Shown here piece by piece: positions 23,393 to 29,803 of a stretch of 29,803 nucleotides of DNA. The stretch spans positions 1-29,803 of the forward strand of contig JAEZSC010000127.1 in the NCBI GenBank assembly GCA_023422005.1, written 5' to 3'. The notes under the pieces are model-generated. The model was not told the origin of the DNA, did no database searches, and saw only the letters and a list, made by a program, of their open reading frames with translations. Source of the DNA: Bacillota bacterium (lineage in GTDB: Bacteria > Bacillota > Clostridia > Christensenellales > UMGS416). Numbering within the stretch: position 1 is the stretch's first letter; every line of letters starts with the position of its first letter. The translations under genes were made by a program, and so were the position numbers.

Positions 23393-23591
23393 TTTGAATA
23401 GTAGCCAGTTTTAAAGAATAGCAGGAAGCCGACCGACGGTTCATCCCTGTCAGGAAATGCGCTTGCGGATTTCCTGTCGCCCACAGGCGAGACGGCGGGA
23501 GGAAAGCAAGAACAAGCTAAGGGCAGAAAGAAACGCTCGCCCGCAGGCGGAAAACGTCTCCTTAAAGAAAATATGAGATATAAAGTGAAGG

Positions 23592-23622
23592 TATCGCCCG
23601 GCGACATGCGCGGCGGGCGATA
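23592..23622. repeat. Hairpin TATCGCCC/GGGCGATA
   Basis: A perfect 8-bp inverted repeat with a GC-rich 15-nt loop, in the gap downstream of the nucleoside kinase. It may help end or stabilise the kinase transcript, but no T-run is present. Confidence 0.5.
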
Positions 23623-23683
23623 TACAGCAACTGTGACAAGTCGTCCTAATCGCCGACGGCGCAACAGTGCCGGCGGCGAAGCG

Positions 23684-25354
23684 CTAGATGTAGAAAGTAT
23701 TTCCCCCGATAAACTCCCGCACAATGGACGTGGGGGGGATCTCGTCCTCGCAGGGCAATGGCCGCACGAGCCGCAGGAAGGCCATCAGCCGCTCAGCCTC
23801 ACCTCGGGAGGGGTGATCCTCGGGAATGGCCAAAAGATGCTCCATGGCGCGGTCACGCAGGGCGGCCAGCTCATAGGGCATGGCCGAGTTGAACATGACG
23901 TCGGCGTTCTCCTGGTTCGGGAAAATATAGCTGTGCTCACCGCGATGCACCATGGGCCACATGCCGATGGTATCGGCGGCAGCGTGGCCCCGGGCGTGCA
24001 CGTCGCGCACGATGCGCCGCAGCAGGCGGAAATCCGTCGTGGATACGCGGTTGTGGTCGTCGATATTCATCTGCGACAGGGCGCTGACGAATATGCGGTA
24101 TTTAAGCTGCGCCGGTATGGCGCCGGTCAGCACGTCGGAAAGGCCGTGGATGCCCTCGATGACCAACGGCTGGCCGGGCAGCAGCGCCGTTTTGACGTCG
24201 GAGAACTCCGGCTTGGCGGTGATGAAGTTGAACCTCGGCAGCGCCACGGCCTCGCCGCACAGCAGCGCCTGGAGCTGCTCCTCGAACAGCGCGATGTCCA
24301 GCGTCTCCACACGTTCCAGGTCCTGGGTGCCGTCAGCCTCAAAAGGCACCAGGTCTCGGTCCAGATAGTAATCATCCAGCGACAACGCCAGCGGCAGCAG
24401 CCCCGCGGTCTTCAGGTGCACCAGCAGCCGGTTGGCGAAGGTCGTCTTGCCCGAGGAAGAGGGCCCGGCGATCAGCACAACCCGGCGCTTCTCCCGCCGG
24501 ATGGTGTCCGCGATACCGGCGATCAGCTTGTCCTGGCGGGCTTCGCACACGCGCACAAGCTCCCGGGCGCGGCCTTCGTCGATGCGAGCGTTCAGGTCAG
24601 CCATGCGCGACACGCCGATGGAGCGCTCCCACCGGGCGGTTTGATGGAACACCGCCGAAAGCTTGGGCAGCTCCACCCACGGGGCCAGCGCATCCGGCGA
24701 ATGCACGCTGGGCAGCAGCAACAGCAGGCCGGGCACATGGTAGCGCAGCGCGAACATCTCCAGATAACCCGCCGAGGGCAGCAGCGCCCCATAGTAGGCG
24801 TCGGTCATCCAGCCAAAGCGCACGCAGGGCATGCCCTCGCTGCCCACCAACGCGGCGGCGTCAGGGCGGTCGTCGGCAAGCAGCAGCGCGCGGGCGGCAT
24901 CGGCATCCAAATGAAGGGGCTCAAAGAGCTCGTCGGCGGCCACGATCTCGCGCATACGCCGCTCGATGACGGCCAAATCCGAGGGCAGCAGCTGCCGCTC
25001 AGCGGTGATCTCGCAGTACAGGCTGCGGTTGAGGCTGTTGTCTATGAGCACCCTGGCGCCGGGGAACAACTCGCGCACGGCGCGCACCAGCAGGCAGCTG
25101 GCCGACCGGGCATAGATGCGCGCGCCTTCCTCGCTGGTCATGTCCAGAAAGCGGATCTCGCCGTCGCCGGGGATGGTGTCCAGCAACGAATGGACACGGT
25201 TGTGCATCCAAGCGCCCAGTGGGGCGCGGGGCGCCTGCCGGAATACTGACGCCGGCCCGGTATCATGCTCCATGTTCTTTACAGCATCGCGGAAGGTCGC
25301 GCCGGCGGGCAGTGATACAGTCTGTCCGTTTATGGTTACAAGGCGTTGCGCCAT
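23684..25354 (-). CDS. Nucleoside (uridine) kinase with TGS and ThrRS-like N-terminal domains
   Basis: This 556-aa protein joins three parts. A TGS-like ubiquitin fold lies at about residues 1-60. A threonyl/alanyl-tRNA synthetase second-additional-domain-like region follows at about 65-220 (FLDMTSEEGARIYARSAS). A uridine kinase/phosphoribulokinase P-loop domain starts at about 285, with Walker A GPSSSGKTT from residue 297. Later kinase motifs include LDDYYLDRD, VIEGIHGL and HNRVSTTDFRLLRRIVRD. This architecture is common in Clostridia and annotated as nucleoside kinase; it would phosphorylate a pyrimidine nucleoside. The role of the synthetase-like part is not known. GGAGG lies 8 nt before the ATG. 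It is a monocistronic unit flanked by repeat-rich gaps. Confidence 0.92.
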   Translation of the reverse strand: MAQRLVTINGQTVSLPAGATFRDAVKNMEHDTGPASVFRQAPRAPLGAWMHNRVHSLLDTIPGDGEIRFLDMTSEEGARIYARSASCLLVRAVRELFPGARVLIDNSLNRSLYCEITAERQLLPSDLAVIERRMREIVAADELFEPLHLDADAARALLLADDRPDAAALVGSEGMPCVRFGWMTDAYYGALLPSAGYLEMFALRYHVPGLLLLLPSVHSPDALAPWVELPKLSAVFHQTARWERSIGVSRMADLNARIDEGRARELVRVCEARQDKLIAGIADTIRREKRRVVLIAGPSSSGKTTFANRLLVHLKTAGLLPLALSLDDYYLDRDLVPFEADGTQDLERVETLDIALFEEQLQALLCGEAVALPRFNFITAKPEFSDVKTALLPGQPLVIEGIHGLSDVLTGAIPAQLKYRIFVSALSQMNIDDHNRVSTTDFRLLRRIVRDVHARGHAAADTIGMWPMVHRGEHSYIFPNQENADVMFNSAMPYELAALRDRAMEHLLAIPEDHPSRGEAERLMAFLRLVRPLPCEDEIPPTSIVREFIGGNTFYI

Positions 25355-25387
25355 ATTTCATCCTCCATCTGAGCGGGGTATGCGTAT

Positions 25388-25396
25388 ATCATACCA
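25388..25396 (-). promoter_or_regulatory. Extended -10 promoter of the nucleoside kinase
   Basis: The minus strand reads TGGTATGAT, an extended -10 (TGn plus TATGAT), about 34 nt upstream of the kinase ATG. No good -35 is present, which extended -10 promoters can tolerate. Confidence 0.45.
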
Positions 25397-25467
25397 CAAA
25401 GTATACGGGAGTAATGAAATGGGACTGTTCCTTAAACTCACAAAGTGCTTGCTTCATGCAGCGTGAA

Positions 25468-25777
25468 AGGATTTCGCGCCCTTCGTTGCGCCTTGCGCAA
25501 CTATCGGCTTGCTCTCACATCGGCTAAAGCCGACGTTGCCGCAAGCCGGGGCATGGCCTGCGGGCGCGACCCTGCGCATCGCCCCCGCTGTGTCTCACAC
25601 AGCCTACGGCTTGCTGTCGCATCGGCAGAGCCGACGCTGTCGCAAGCCTGGGGTAATACCTCGCCGACATCCGGTCGGCGAGTGCGGCAAAGCCGCACAA
25701 GGCGACGCTGGGCTACAGCGCATCCTGCGCCAAGGCCAAAGGGCTTTCCGGTCGCCCTTTGGAAACCTTCGGCCCCA
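25468..25777 (+). repeat. Dispersed intergenic repeat, copy C (composite, 310 bp)
   Basis: It has the same ends as copy B (AGGATTTCGCGCCC at 25468-25481; 42 identical bp at 25736-25777), but about 250 bp of GC-rich hairpin sequence lies between them. That interior contains an imperfect direct repeat of about 55 bp (starting at 25505 and 25607), each unit holding a CATCGGC/GCCGACG-type hairpin. Copy C is either an expanded form or a copy interrupted by another element. Confidence 0.75.
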
Positions 25778-25841
25778 AATAATTAATTATTAACGAGGGA
25801 TGATTAGATTTTGTTCATACTCTGTTATGCCGTGATCGTAG

Positions 25842-25860
25842 GGCCGTATTGCATACGGCC
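25842..25860. repeat. Hairpin GGCCGTAT/ATACGGCC
   Basis: A perfect 8-bp stem with a 3-nt loop (TGC), within GTAGGGCCGTA... context. It resembles the short palindromic repeats found between genes in many Clostridia, but only one copy is seen here. Confidence 0.5.
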
Positions 25861-25960
25861 TCCCTCGCGGTGCCATCGTATCCCATATAGGCAAGATATT
25901 TCTTTACGATGAATCGGCCTGCGGCCATGTGTTGTTCCCCCCCCAAAGCCCTCTCTCCAG

Positions 25961-26022
25961 CCTCTCTCCCAGAGGGGGCGAGGCTTAATTTGCAAAATAG
26001 TCCCTCCCCCTTTGGGGGAGGG
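25961..26022. repeat. Pair of purine/pyrimidine-biased hairpins
   Basis: The first hairpin (25961-25983) pairs CCTC and CTCCC with GGGGG and GAGG. The second (26002-26022) is a perfect CCCTCCCCC/GGGGGAGGG stem with a TTT loop. They look like a REP- or MITE-type remnant; no transposase is present. Confidence 0.55.
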
Positions 26023-26137
26023 TGCGGGTGAGGGTTTATAGGAGCGACTGGCTGTACTCACCGGGAAGCTGACTAGAATTTGACAGCTTTTGGCGCTGCT
26101 CGCCTATGCATCCTTGGGGTCTGGGGAGAGGGTTTCA

Positions 26138-26986
26138 TCAGTCCGGAAAAATAGGCTTCACCTTGGCCGCCTCGTCCATCAGCGTCTGCATCTGCTCGGG
26201 CGTGAGGGGTTCGCCCATGCCAGGCCGGTCGATGAGCTTGAGCATCAGCGAGAGCATCTCCTCGGAGCCGGGGGTGACCACCACATGCACGCGGGACAGC
26301 GTGAACCGCAGCGCCAGTTCGGCCAGCGTCTCGTTTTCGGCGATGGGCATGTACCAGCAGTTGGGGAAGTGCTTGGGTTCTCCATCGCCCAGCGGCCGCA
26401 GCGCCAGGGCCTTCAGCCCCAGGATGCCCAGGTTCTGCTGGGCCGCCAGCTTGAGCGCCAGCTCGCCCTTGCCGTTGTGGATGTGGTTGGCCCAGTTGAT
26501 CGGATGCATGAAGGTGTCGAAGGGGAACTGCGTCATCAGGTACAGCGCGCTGCGCTCCCGGTGGCAGGAGAAGCCGATGCGCAGCACTTTGCCCTGCTCC
26601 TTGGCCTTCACGATGGCCTCCAGCGCGCCGCCGGAGCCCAGCACCGTGTCCAGCTGCTCGTCGCAGGCGTGCAGCTGGTATAGGTCGAAATGGTCGGTCT
26701 GGCAGGCCCGCAGGGATTCCTCCAGTTCAGCATTGACGCGCTCGGCGGTCTTCTCATGGCTCTTGCAGGCCAGCGTGATCTGGTTGCGATGCGGCGCCAG
26801 CGCCGGCCCCAGCTTGAACTGGGCCTGGCCATAGGTTGGGGCCACGTCGAAATAGTTGATGCCGGCGTTCACCGCGTCGTTCACGAGCTTGGCGGCCTCG
26901 ATGGGGTGCTTGTCGTTGAGCATGATGCCGCCGAAGGCGATGGCCGACGCGTGGATGCCCGTCTTGCCGAGGGTACGGTAAATCAT
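26138..26986 (-). CDS. Aldo/keto reductase (second copy)
   Basis: This 282-aa protein has the aldo/keto reductase barrel with the catalytic set Asp47 and Tyr52 (NYFDVAPTYG), Lys75 (TLACKSH) and His106 (LYQLHACDE). It lacks a C-terminal ferredoxin-type cysteine cluster, so it is not of the iron-sulfur-containing group. It would reduce an aldehyde or ketone with NAD(P)H in the cytoplasm. GAGGAGGG lies about 7 nt before the ATG. It lies only 21 bp downstream of the hydrolase-like gene and is probably the last gene of a lipid kinase, hydrolase and reductase operon. It is only distantly similar to the reductase at 4712-5674. The substrate is unknown. Confidence 0.9.
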   Translation of the reverse strand: MIYRTLGKTGIHASAIAFGGIMLNDKHPIEAAKLVNDAVNAGINYFDVAPTYGQAQFKLGPALAPHRNQITLACKSHEKTAERVNAELEESLRACQTDHFDLYQLHACDEQLDTVLGSGGALEAIVKAKEQGKVLRIGFSCHRERSALYLMTQFPFDTFMHPINWANHIHNGKGELALKLAAQQNLGILGLKALALRPLGDGEPKHFPNCWYMPIAENETLAELALRFTLSRVHVVVTPGSEEMLSLMLKLIDRPGMGEPLTPEQMQTLMDEAAKVKPIFPD

Positions 26987-27007
26987 TGGGTTGCCCTCCT
27001 CACTTTA

Positions 27008-27850
27008 TCAATCGAATCGATCGGTCAACAGGCCGTCGTCAAAACCTTCCTCATGCCTGCGCGTCTGCGCCAGGAATTCCAGCGCCGCGGCGTTGAAATC
27101 CTTGGGTTTCTCCTCGTGGGGCAGCATGCCGCAGTTGCGCAGCAGCTTCACCCGGGCGTTGGGCATCCGGGAGCGGTATTCCTCGGCCAGCACGCTGGGC
27201 CGGCCATGGTCGCTCTCCCCCCACAGCAGCAGCGTGGGGGTGGCCAGCCCCCGCAGCCGTTCGTGCACATAGCTGTCGTCATAGGCCTGCAACAGCCGCA
27301 GCATCGCCGCGGCGGTCTCCGGGTTTTCCAGCGGCTGGTGCACCTGGCGCACCATGGTGCGGTCCACGTCGATCTCGTTGAAATAGCACCACAGCAGATA
27401 GCGCTCCACGTGCTCGCGGCGCATCAGGCGCAGCACCAGCGGCCCCAGCCTCTGGCTGGCCAGCAGCCGCGCCGGCAGTGGGAATTGCCTGGTCAGGCTG
27501 CCCGGCGAGCATAGTATCAGAGCGCTCACGCGGTCTGGGCAGCGGCAAGCCAGCTCCAGCGCGTAAACGCCGCCCTCGCCGGCGCCGCACAGCGCCGCGC
27601 GTTCTATGTCCAGGTTGTCCAGAAAGACTTTCAGGTATCCTGCCATGGCCTCGCAGGAGGCCGGGCTAATCCTGGGAAGCGTGGAATAGCCGCAGCCTGG
27701 CAGGTCCAGCGCCAGCACCCTGTGGCGTTGGGCCAGCGCGTCGCGGTTGTGCCGCCAGGTGTACAGCGAAAAGCCCAGACTGTGCAGCAGCACCAGCGGT
27801 TCGCCCACACCGTCTTCCACATAGTGAATCAGCGGCCCGCCCACATCCAT
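27008..27850 (-). CDS. Alpha/beta-hydrolase fold protein lacking the catalytic Ser and His
   Basis: This 280-aa protein has a clear alpha/beta-hydrolase fold: the oxyanion strand LVLLHSLGFSLYTW, the DLPGCGYS loop, and a nucleophile elbow region after LDNLDIERAAL. However, the elbow reads C-G-A-G91-E-G-G instead of G-x-S-x-G-G, so the nucleophile Ser is Gly. The usual GH near the C-terminus reads CGMLPHEEKP, placing Met242 at the catalytic His position. The acid Asp214 (WGESDHG) remains. It is probably a non-hydrolytic family member or a binding protein. The ATG at 27850 has AGGTGG 8 nt upstream; a GTG 12 nt earlier is also possible. The frame is otherwise intact, so this is not a simple pseudogene. 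Confidence 0.85.
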   Translation of the reverse strand: MDVGGPLIHYVEDGVGEPLVLLHSLGFSLYTWRHNRDALAQRHRVLALDLPGCGYSTLPRISPASCEAMAGYLKVFLDNLDIERAALCGAGEGGVYALELACRCPDRVSALILCSPGSLTRQFPLPARLLASQRLGPLVLRLMRREHVERYLLWCYFNEIDVDRTMVRQVHQPLENPETAAAMLRLLQAYDDSYVHERLRGLATPTLLLWGESDHGRPSVLAEEYRSRMPNARVKLLRNCGMLPHEEKPKDFNAAALEFLAQTRRHEEGFDDGLLTDRFD

Positions 27851-27937
27851 CGTGCGGCCCACCTGGGCGGAGTTCAGATGTATGCGGTTATCCGTTCTGA
27901 TGTCATCTCCTCATCACGGGGCCATGGGCCCCTGCAT

Positions 27938-28816
27938 TCAGGGCGCCAGCACCCGCAGCGCCGAAGGCACTACGCAAAAGTTTGCTTCCGTGACGCCGGA
28001 ATATACTTCACCGTCGGTTTGCACGGAAAACGGGCCGTTCAATGACTCCACGCGCACCTGCGCGCAGCGCCGAAAGTGCACGAACGGGTACTTGCCGTGG
28101 CCGCCGGTGGGGAAGTGCGGAAAAAGCGCGGCGATCTTCCATGGCGAGATGCCGTCCACAGCGCATACGTCCAGCAGTCCGTCGTCAAATTCCGATTGGG
28201 GCAGCGCCTTCATGCCACCGCCATAAAAGCGGCCGTTGCCCGCCGCCAGCAGAAGAATGTCGCGCTCGGGCTGGGCCTCGCCATCCAGCCACAGGCGCAT
28301 GCGCCGCGGGCGATAGCCCAACAGCGTCAGGAACACCGCCGCGTAATAGCTCAGTCGGCCCATCCACTTGAGTCGGGATGTGGCGACCACAACGGCGGCG
28401 TCAAAACCGGCGCTGCCGATGTTGAGGAACAGCTTGCCGTTGAAGGTCGCGGCGTCCACCAGGCGGGTTTTGCCGCCCAGCACGATGTCCAGCGCCGCCA
28501 GGCAATCCAGCGGGATATCCATGGTGCGCCGGTAGTCGTTGCCGGTGCCGCCGGGGATGATGCCCAGCGGCACGGACCCACCGGAATCCACGATGCCGGC
28601 AGCGGCTTCCTTGATGGTTCCGTCGCCACCCACGACGACGACGGTGCTGCAGCCCTTCTCCACTGCCTGTCGGGCCAGCGTTTGGGCGTGTCCGGCAGCG
28701 TCGGTGTATACGACCTCGTATTCAATATTCTTGTGAAGGAGCTTCTTCGTCAATTCTTCCATGAGTTTCAGGCAGCGGCCATGGCCGGCTACCGGGTTCA
28801 CAATGAAACAGTACAT
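27938..28816 (-). CDS. Diacylglycerol kinase family lipid kinase (YegS/BmrU-like)
   Basis: This 292-aa protein has the DAGK catalytic domain. The ATP site motif is VVVGGDGTIKEA (GGDGT at 63-67), followed by LGIIPGGTGNDYRRTM, and the C-terminal beta-sandwich contains DGLLDVCAVDG and FSVQTDGE. Relatives phosphorylate diacylglycerol or other lipids at the inner membrane face. AGGAG lies 9 nt before the ATG. A good promoter is present at 28879-28907. It is the first gene of a likely operon with the hydrolase-like protein (87-nt gap) and the aldo/keto reductase. The lipid substrate cannot be told from the sequence. Confidence 0.93.
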   Translation of the reverse strand: MYCFIVNPVAGHGRCLKLMEELTKKLLHKNIEYEVVYTDAAGHAQTLARQAVEKGCSTVVVVGGDGTIKEAAAGIVDSGGSVPLGIIPGGTGNDYRRTMDIPLDCLAALDIVLGGKTRLVDAATFNGKLFLNIGSAGFDAAVVVATSRLKWMGRLSYYAAVFLTLLGYRPRRMRLWLDGEAQPERDILLLAAGNGRFYGGGMKALPQSEFDDGLLDVCAVDGISPWKIAALFPHFPTGGHGKYPFVHFRRCAQVRVESLNGPFSVQTDGEVYSGVTEANFCVVPSALRVLAP

Positions 28817-28878
28817 CCGTCGGTCTCCTGCGGGGTGCCGCGCGCCGCGGCGTTTTTTGTCTGATTCTGTGTCACCTC

Positions 28879-28907
28879 ATTATATGGTACGGATGGCGGG
28901 AAAGCAA
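28879..28907 (-). promoter_or_regulatory. Promoter of the lipid kinase gene
   Basis: On the minus strand TTGCTT (28902-28907) and a consensus TATAAT (28879-28884) are 17 nt apart, about 62 nt upstream of the kinase start. It lies back to back with the TetR promoter at 28957. Confidence 0.6.
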
Positions 28908-28956
28908 CGCGCCATCGATGATCGGGGCGGGTCGGGACAAATCCACAAAAATCAGC

Positions 28957-28985
28957 TTGACGGACAATTCACCGTTTGATAACAT
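28957..28985 (+). promoter_or_regulatory. Promoter of the second TetR gene
   Basis: TTGACG (28957-28962) and TAACAT (28980-28985) are 17 nt apart. The -10 lies inside a perfect palindrome, so repression at this site would block RNA polymerase directly. Confidence 0.6.
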
Positions 28986-28997
28986 ATGTTATATAAC
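28979..28997. promoter_or_regulatory. Operator of the second TetR regulator
   Basis: ATAACATATGTTAT (28979-28992) is a perfect 14-bp palindrome overlapping the -10. A second palindrome, GTTATATAAC (28988-28997), overlaps its right arm. This is a likely autoregulatory site for the TetR protein encoded 20 bp downstream. Confidence 0.65.
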
Positions 28998-29017
28998 GAG
29001 TGTTACGAGGTGATGAC

Positions 29018-29599
29018 ATGCCTCCGGCCAGGGAAGTTACCAGGGAAGCGGTGCTGGAAGCCGCGCTGGACATCGTGCGCGGCGAAGGCCTGGGCGCCGT
29101 GACCGCCCGCAGCGTGGCCGCGCGGCTGCGCTGCTCCACCCAGCCCATCTACAGCCTTTTTGCCGGCATGAAGGAGTTGGTGGACGCCGCCTATGCGCGC
29201 GCCCAGCAAGAAGCCCTGGCCGCCATCCAGAGTTTCCGGCCCGAAGGCGTGCTGCCGGAGCTGCAGCCGGTGCTGGGGTTCTACAACCTGGCAAGGGAGC
29301 AGCCGCACCTGTATCGCGCGGTGTTCCTGTCGGGCTATGCCGAGGGCCCTTTGGCCATGGCGCAGCTGGGGCCGGCCATGCTGGCCGAGCACCTGCCCAA
29401 GAGCTCGCGGCTGCGCAGCCTGGACGAACAGGGCTTGGGGCGTGTGGCACGCATGGTCACGGTGTTCGTGGCCGGGCTGGGGCTGCTGAGCGCCGGCGGC
29501 GATATCCCACCGGACGAAGCCATGGCATTGACCGAGGCCATGTACCGCATGGCCGTTGCCGACGAGTTGAGCGCGCTGCAGCACAGGAAAAAGGAGTGA
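29018..29599 (+). CDS. TetR/AcrR family transcriptional regulator (second)
   Basis: This 193-aa protein has a TetR_N domain at about residues 5-55 (VLEAALDIVRGEGLGAVTARS, then VAARLRCSTQPIYSLFAGMKEL). The ligand domain is of the WHG/TetR_C type seen in small Firmicutes regulators. GAGGTGA lies 4-5 nt before the ATG at 29018; an in-frame GTG 18 nt upstream lacks a site. The gene is followed after 5 nt by a phosphotransferase-fold gene and sits behind a promoter with an overlapping palindrome. It probably represses its own two-gene operon and perhaps the divergent lipid kinase operon. The effector is unknown. Confidence 0.9.
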   Translation: MPPAREVTREAVLEAALDIVRGEGLGAVTARSVAARLRCSTQPIYSLFAGMKELVDAAYARAQQEALAAIQSFRPEGVLPELQPVLGFYNLAREQPHLYRAVFLSGYAEGPLAMAQLGPAMLAEHLPKSSRLRSLDEQGLGRVARMVTVFVAGLGLLSAGGDIPPDEAMALTEAMYRMAVADELSALQHRKKE

Positions 29600-29604
29600 G
29601 TTTC

Positions 29605-29803
29605 ATGGAAGCATTGGGAGAGCGGATGGGCGTAGGCGCCAACGCCGAGGTGTATGCCTACGGCCCCGGAAAGGTTATCAAGCTGTTTTTCGATCGCGGG
29701 AGGGCCAACGGCATCGAATGGGAATACCGCCGCACGCTGGCCGTGTGGCAGTTGGGGCTGCCCGTCCCCCAGCCCTTTGGCATCGTGGAGATCGGTGAGC
29801 GGC
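29605..29803 (+). CDS. Aminoglycoside phosphotransferase (APH)-fold kinase, N-terminal fragment
   Basis: The first 66 codons are present and the gene runs off the window. The start MEALGERMGVGANAEVYAYG holds a nucleotide-binding glycine loop (GVGANAEVY), followed by VIKLFF, whose Lys is the expected ATP-contacting residue, and GLPVPQPFGI. This pattern is typical of the APH/choline-kinase-like family annotated as phosphotransferases. Many members are not resistance enzymes, so an antibiotic role should not be assumed. AAGGAG lies 8 nt upstream and 5 nt separate it from the TetR stop, so the two form an operon. The catalytic Brenner motif lies outside the window. Confidence 0.75.
   Translation, partial: MEALGERMGVGANAEVYAYGPGKVIKLFFDRGRANGIEWEYRRTLAVWQLGLPVPQPFGIVEIGER

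Larger units (their letters stand above)
23178..23683. other. 506-bp hairpin-rich gap with no gene
   Basis: This gap between the nucleoside kinase and the sigma gene has no credible reading frame. It holds repeat copy B (23327-23392) and a series of inverted repeats: CAGGAAAT/ATTTCCTG (23451-23476), short GCCC/GGGC-type stems around 23478-23550, TATCGCCC/GGGCGATA (23592-23622) and a CGCCG/CGGCG stem next to the kinase stop. The density of hairpins suggests repeat debris or a structured 3' untranslated RNA. Confidence 0.6.
25355..26137. other. 783-bp non-coding, repeat-rich gap
   Basis: It contains the kinase promoter, composite repeat copy C, an AT-rich spacer and three further hairpins (25842-25860, 25961-25983 and 26002-26022). 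An AAGCTG/CAGCTT inverted repeat lies near 26070. Open frames across it translate repeats into Arg/Pro/Ala-rich low-complexity strings without ribosome sites, so no gene is supported. Confidence 0.65.

Noticed and set aside
23573..25249. Long open frame (558 codons) on the plus strand
   Set aside because: Antisense to the nucleoside kinase, whose domains are clear; no motif and no ribosome site.
25505..25660. Possible CRISPR-like spaced repeat
   Set aside because: Only two imperfect units about 102 bp apart, each containing hairpins, with no regular spacers and no cas gene.
25445..25793. Overlapping open frames in the repeat-rich gap
   Set aside because: They translate the hairpin repeats of copy C into Arg/Ala/Pro-rich strings. 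The same repeat in other copies yields unrelated or broken frames, and no ribosome site is present.

Overview
The window looks like chromosomal DNA of a GC-rich, anaerobic, Gram-positive-type bacterium, most likely a member of the Clostridia (Bacillota). The reasons are strong AGGAGG-type ribosome binding sites before most genes, an oxygen-sensitive glycyl radical enzyme (GRE) with its activase, an LplB/YtcP-type sugar importer whose binding protein is a DUF3502-type lipoprotein and which lacks a local ATPase, a TGS-domain nucleoside kinase, and ECF sigma factors translationally coupled to membrane-anchored partners. The genus cannot be fixed from this sequence. No rRNA, tRNA, CRISPR array, transposase or phage gene was seen.

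Layout. 1-1007 (minus): the start of a putative anti-sigma gene, an ECF sigma factor and a small CPYC thioredoxin-like protein. 1131-4576 (plus): a self-contained efflux cassette, a TetR repressor and a 929-aa MFS pump. A matching palindromic operator lies before each gene, and the pump carries a ~455-residue extracytoplasmic coiled-coil insertion. 4628-7029 (minus): an aldo/keto reductase behind a textbook MerR-type promoter (19-bp spacer with a dyad), and a Gfo/Idh/MocA dehydrogenase with its own terminator. 7188-7952 (plus): a ComB-like phosphatase. 8052-10600 (minus): housekeeping genes mutY, a DEDDh exonuclease and hpt.

10703-20520 is the most distinctive block. An AraC regulator (minus) diverges from a three-gene sugar ABC importer (two permeases and a lipoprotein, plus). 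Converging on it is a minus-strand cluster: Gfo/Idh/MocA dehydrogenase, TIM-barrel sugar isomerase/epimerase, terminator hairpin, radical-SAM activase, GRE. The GRE has the radical-bearing Gly and the thiyl Cys, but Trp replaces the Glu normally found two residues after the Cys, so it probably does not carry out the standard dehydratase, decarboxylase or lyase chemistry. My inference is that the block imports a carbohydrate or glycoside, oxidises and isomerises it, and breaks it by radical chemistry; the substrate is unknown.

20606-25393 (minus): the GRE-cluster promoter, a strong terminator, an unusual 647-aa membrane protein with two tandem copies of one domain, its coupled ECF sigma factor, a 506-bp hairpin-rich gap, and a nucleoside kinase with ThrRS-like N-terminal domains. 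25355-26137 is a non-coding patchwork of repeats and hairpins. 26138-28816 (minus): a diacylglycerol-kinase-like lipid kinase, an alpha/beta-hydrolase that has lost two catalytic-triad residues, and a second aldo/keto reductase. 28957-29803 (plus): a TetR regulator with a perfect palindrome over its promoter, followed by the start of an aminoglycoside-phosphotransferase-fold gene.

A dispersed repeat with a 27-nt hairpin core occurs three times, at 7989-8047, 23327-23392 and 25468-25777, always between genes. Functional calls rest on motif recognition by eye; no database search was possible.
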